A stretch of 64,000 bases of DNA from Falsirhodobacter sp051195255 (GTDB lineage Bacteria; Pseudomonadota; Alphaproteobacteria; Rhodobacterales; Rhodobacteraceae), in assembly GCF_051195255.1 (NCBI RefSeq), contig NZ_JBNJLK010000005.1:133836-197835 (forward strand). The letters run 5' to 3'. The notes beneath the pieces are model-generated. The model worked only from the letters and a program-made list of their open reading frames with translations. It searched no databases and had not been told where the DNA came from. The stretch's first letter is position 1, and every line of letters starts with the position of its first letter. The position numbers and the translations under genes are program-made. This document shows positions 62,019 through 64,000 of this stretch, piece after piece.

Positions 62019-62022
62019 TCAT
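61995..62022 (+). promoter_or_regulatory. Rightward promoter overlapping the third operator
   Basis: TTGACG at 61995-62000 and TATCAT at 62017-62022 with a 16-base spacer. The third palindrome fills the spacer and touches the -10, so a bound repressor would block it. It reads toward the small genes from 62257. Confidence 0.6.
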
Positions 62023-62256
62023 CGAGTCATGGACCCTTGAACGTCTGCCAGCCTTCCAGGTCCATGCGCTGTGCCTTGCCTTGGTTTTGGCCGGGTCCGA
62101 ACGCCCGCACCTTCCGGCAGACTCTTCGCCGGCGCATGACGCGATTCATGTGCCACGCATCGCGGCCCCGGCCCGCGGATCACCCGCGCCCTGCCGGATC
62201 CGCTGTCACATCTGCAACGCCGGCGTTCTGCCGGCCACGTAGGGCAGGAGACGACC

Positions 62257-62574
62257 ATGACCGCTTATTCCTCCAATTCCCGCCTTTGGACCGATGTCGT
62301 GCCCGCAGGGCTGTCCGCCACGAATTGTGCTCCGCCGATGGACCGGCCCGGACTGGGCATCACCGAACGCGAGGCCATCTTCCTTCGCCACCACGGGCTC
62401 CCGGTAGAGCGCGCCGCGTTGAAGCCGACCAACTTCAGCGAGTGGATGCGCATCGTCATCTGCTTGGCTCGCCGAAACGACCCGTATCTGTTCGACGCGG
62501 GTGGGCGCATCCGGGACCATGAACGGTTCACGCAATGGGTGGTCGAAGCCTATCCGCCGAAGGAAACATCATGA
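62257..62574 (+). CDS. Hypothetical protein, first gene of the rightward cassette
   Basis: 105 residues, soluble, without recognisable domain. The middle (GITEREAIFLRHHGLPVERA) and the C-terminal part (FSEWMRIVICLARRND and HERFTQWVVEAYPP) look like packed helices. ATG 62257 follows AGGAGACG. Its stop overlaps the next micro-gene start (ATGA). Probably mobile-element related because of its place behind the repressor and operators. Confidence 0.6.
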   Translation: MTAYSSNSRLWTDVVPAGLSATNCAPPMDRPGLGITEREAIFLRHHGLPVERAALKPTNFSEWMRIVICLARRNDPYLFDAGGRIRDHERFTQWVVEAYPPKETS

Positions 62575-62669
62575 CGGAGGTGGTGATGACCCTTCTTCTT
62601 CTGACATTTACCGCTTCGGGAACCAAGGGCCTTGCCCGATCCCTAGCCGGCTCCGGGCGGAAGAGGTGA
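62571..62669 (+). CDS. Micro-ORF, 32 residues
   Basis: Starts inside the previous stop (ATGA). A short hydrophobic stretch (VVMTLLLLTFTASG) precedes a basic tail (RSLAGSGRKR). It may be a real membrane peptide or only a coupling leader for the next frame, which starts two bases after its stop. Confidence 0.35.
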   Translation: MTEVVMTLLLLTFTASGTKGLARSLAGSGRKR

Positions 62670-62671
62670 CG

Positions 62672-62749
62672 ATGCCGTTCCGTATGGTTCACATCGTTGG
62701 ACTTGCGGTTCTTGTCGTCACGGCCCTCTGCCTGATCCGCTGGGGATGA
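62672..62749 (+). CDS. Micro-ORF, 25-residue membrane peptide
   Basis: One hydrophobic segment (HIVGLAVLVVTALCLI) makes up nearly the whole peptide. GAAGAGGTGACG lies directly upstream and supplies a ribosome site. The size and position are like small lysis-related or toxin-like membrane peptides, but none can be named. Confidence 0.4.
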   Translation: MPFRMVHIVGLAVLVVTALCLIRWG

Positions 62750-62811
62750 CGCTGCGATGGATGGCGGGCTGGACCGCCATCACGGATCCACGACAAAAAC
62801 AGGAGGCCGAC

Positions 62812-62946
62812 ATGGCTGGTGTCGACACCTTCCAAGCCATTCCATTCCACATCTTCAAGACACGAGGTGCTTCGTCTCGAACCGGCTTTTTCCATCCTGC
62901 TGAACCTCGAGTCGAACGGAGGATCGCAAGATGCGTGCTCGGCTGA
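62812..62946 (+). CDS. Micro-ORF, 44 residues, with strong ribosome site
   Basis: ATG 62812 is preceded by CAGGAGG, the strongest ribosome site of this cassette. The product begins MAGVDTFQAIPFHIFKTRG and has a basic end. It overlaps the start of the next gene by 16 bases. It may act as a translated leader for that gene. Confidence 0.4.
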   Translation: MAGVDTFQAIPFHIFKTRGASSRTGFFHPAEPRVERRIARCVLG

Positions 62947-63407
62947 ACACGCTGCAATCGCTTCTGCGCAGAAGCGTCGGGTTCCTGGCCATGATGGACC
63001 GCGAAGGGCGTGGCGTCGAATACCACATGACAAAAGTGCTGTTCTTCATGGGGCTGATACTTCTGATGCCGGAGGACACCCTGAGTCTGCAGACTTACAA
63101 GGAGATTGCGAAATACGGATTTTCAGAAATGGTCTTCGCAGTCTTCCTGATCGGATGCGCGCTGATCCGGTTTGCCGCCCTCTATGTCGACGGCTACCTC
63201 GTCCGGACGCCGCGATGGAGGGCCAGCACATCCTTCTGTTCGTGCATGCTGTTCGGGATGCTCTCGTACAACGTGTGGTTCGATTACTGGGCGGGGATGT
63301 CGCTGGGACCGGGGTTCCTTCTCGCAATCTTTCCGTCCTTCATCGTCGCCGAATTTCGCGCGGCGTCTCGCCTGCGGTGGGAGCGCATTCATCATGCTGC
63401 CCGTTGA
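62931..63407 (+). CDS. Membrane protein with about four helices, unknown function
   Basis: 158 residues. Hydrophobic segments at about 38-52, 67-85, 95-115 and 120-140 (for example FFMGLILLMPEDT, FAVFLIGCALIRFAALYVDG, GFLLAIFPSFIVAEF). The N-terminal 35 residues and the C-terminal end are basic and should face the cytoplasm. It overlaps the next gene by 14 bases. In size and layout it would suit a phage holin-type protein, but I do not recognise a known holin family. Confidence 0.62.
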   Translation: MRARLNTLQSLLRRSVGFLAMMDREGRGVEYHMTKVLFFMGLILLMPEDTLSLQTYKEIAKYGFSEMVFAVFLIGCALIRFAALYVDGYLVRTPRWRASTSFCSCMLFGMLSYNVWFDYWAGMSLGPGFLLAIFPSFIVAEFRAASRLRWERIHHAAR

Positions 63408-63696
63408 GGCTCTGACCGAACAATCCCTGCGAGACTATGGCCTTATGGGAACGCTGGCGATCCTCGGCCTTATCTTTGCCATCGTCTACCTTTGGAAACG
63501 CCCGCCGCCCGCGCCGCAAGCCTCCCCGATCGAGGCCCTCAAGGACACGACCAAGCTCATTCCCTTCGTTCTTGAGGAAGCCCGGGAAGGCAATCGCCTG
63601 GTCCGCGAGATGCTGAACCGACAGGATCATGCACGATTCCGGCTGGAGCGCCTGGAGCACGAGATCGGCATCGTGAAAGACCGGATGCCCCGCTGA
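63394..63696 (+). CDS. Single-pass membrane protein with a coiled-coil tail
   Basis: 100 residues. One membrane helix (about 17-33, GTLAILGLIFAIVYLW) follows a short N-terminus (MLPVEALTEQSLRDYG), then a Pro-rich hinge (KRPPPAPQASP) and a charged helical region (about 60-98) likely to form a coiled coil. The start overlaps the previous gene. A membrane anchor plus a coiled coil recalls spanin-like or holin-partner proteins; this is inference from shape only. Confidence 0.6.
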   Translation: MLPVEALTEQSLRDYGLMGTLAILGLIFAIVYLWKRPPPAPQASPIEALKDTTKLIPFVLEEAREGNRLVREMLNRQDHARFRLERLEHEIGIVKDRMPR

Positions 63697-63722
63697 GTGC
63701 AATCCGGAGAGCGGAGCCGCCA

Positions 63723-63746
63723 GAATCCGGGCCAAGGCCCGGATTC
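63723..63746 (+). terminator. Terminator hairpin after the rightward cassette
   Basis: GAATCCGGGCC (63723-63733) and GGCCCGGATTC (63736-63746) are perfect 11-base arms around AA. It starts 27 bases after the last cassette stop and has no strong U-run. A further inverted repeat (CGCAACC 63753-63759, GGTTGCG 63774-63780) lies next to it. The bases up to 63927 hold nothing else I can identify. Confidence 0.6.
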
Positions 63747-63927
63747 CGTACTCGCAACCATATCACTCGTTAAGGTTGCGTTGTACCGGAGGATCGGGCG
63801 GCTGTGCAGGGACAGGTGAGTGCACGAGCGCGCAAGTGACTGTGCGGGTAAAAGCAGAAGCTACTTTTCCAATGTCACACAGGGCACAGCGGCCTTGGGA
63901 CGAATAACGCTACCGACAACGGGAGGA

Positions 63928-63973
63928 TGGAGCGGGTGAAGGGAATCGAACCCTCGTCGTAAGCTTGGGAAGC
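63928..63973 (-). other. 3' half of tRNA-Gly(CCC), putative attachment site (att) of an integrative element
   Basis: On the minus strand, 46 bases begin at the anticodon stem (GCTTCCCAAGC, loop TTCCCAA, anticodon CCC) and include the complete T-arm (GAGGGTTCGATTCCCTT), the acceptor 3' strand CACCCGC, T and CCA. The 27 bases upstream of it (63974-64000) would have to hold the acceptor GCGGGTG and a D-arm, and hold neither, so this is not a whole tRNA gene. Integrases that use tRNA genes copy this kind of 3' segment to the far end of the element. Confidence 0.85.
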
Positions 63974-64000
63974 GTCGGGCTAATCTAGTTTATTCCTTAT

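Noticed and set aside
44193..63973. A single island bounded by tRNA-Leu and the tRNA-Gly fragment
   Set aside because: The two ends come from different tRNAs, so they cannot be the two attachment sites of one element.
1..64000. CRISPR array or insertion sequence
   Set aside because: No regularly spaced repeats, transposase frames or terminal inverted repeats were noticed.

Overview
The window looks like chromosomal DNA of an alphaproteobacterium of the Rhodobacter group (Rhodobacterales). The base composition is high in G+C, with dense, often overlapping genes. Several gene arrangements are typical of that group: a fused mrpAB antiporter gene, pdhA-pdhB-pdhC with a lipoyl domain on E1 beta, pst-phoU-phoB, edd-eda, and an RNA methyltransferase/PIN/DUF2927/dksA neighbourhood with a one-cysteine DksA. 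The species cannot be fixed from the sequence alone.

The left two thirds (1-44276) is mostly core genome. In order it holds: the end of a SpoU-type tRNA methyltransferase; a complete Mrp/Pha cation/proton antiporter operon (464-6440); a convergent molybdate ABC transporter (modABC); periplasmic glucan synthesis (opgG, a coupled micro-ORF, opgH); the phosphate regulon pstSCAB-phoU-phoB with a clear 11-bp-periodic Pho box; cysE; the pyruvate dehydrogenase operon with an FtsB-like gene; fbaB and pgk; two overlapping cyclophilins; a DUF475 membrane protein; bpt, RDD and DUF2852 genes; glnE; the Entner-Doudoroff pair edd-eda; an RlmI-like methyltransferase with a PIN protein; dksA; a flavin monooxygenase; xthA; an ErpA/IscA-type protein; dgt; dsbB; and tRNA-Leu(CAA).

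From the tRNA-Leu to the right edge (44277-64000) the character changes. Intergenic gaps become long, composition is more mixed, and most genes are single and of accessory type. A loose surface-polysaccharide set (45007-57788) encodes a GT29 (sialyltransferase-type) protein, an ELM1-type putative glycosyltransferase, a GT8, a GH16 glycanase, a pyruvyltransferase, a GT61, a protein joining a degenerate sulfotransferase-like domain to an RgpF-like domain, and a sulfotransferase. A winged-helix protein without a receiver domain, a thermonuclease and a run of three micro-proteins lie among them. These genes would fit the building and charged decoration (pyruvate, sulfate, an acidic sugar) of an exopolysaccharide or capsule; this is inference.

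The last 4 kb has phage-like organisation. A Cro/C1-type repressor gene reads leftward from three related palindromes, a promoter overlapping one of them reads rightward, and this is followed by a train of very small, partly overlapping ORFs that includes membrane proteins. It ends at a 46-nt copy of the 3' half of tRNA-Gly(CCC) lacking its 5' half (63928-63973). This is the expected scar of an integrative element inserted in a tRNA gene; the element itself should lie beyond the right edge, with the phage-like genes to its left possibly an older, tandem insertion.
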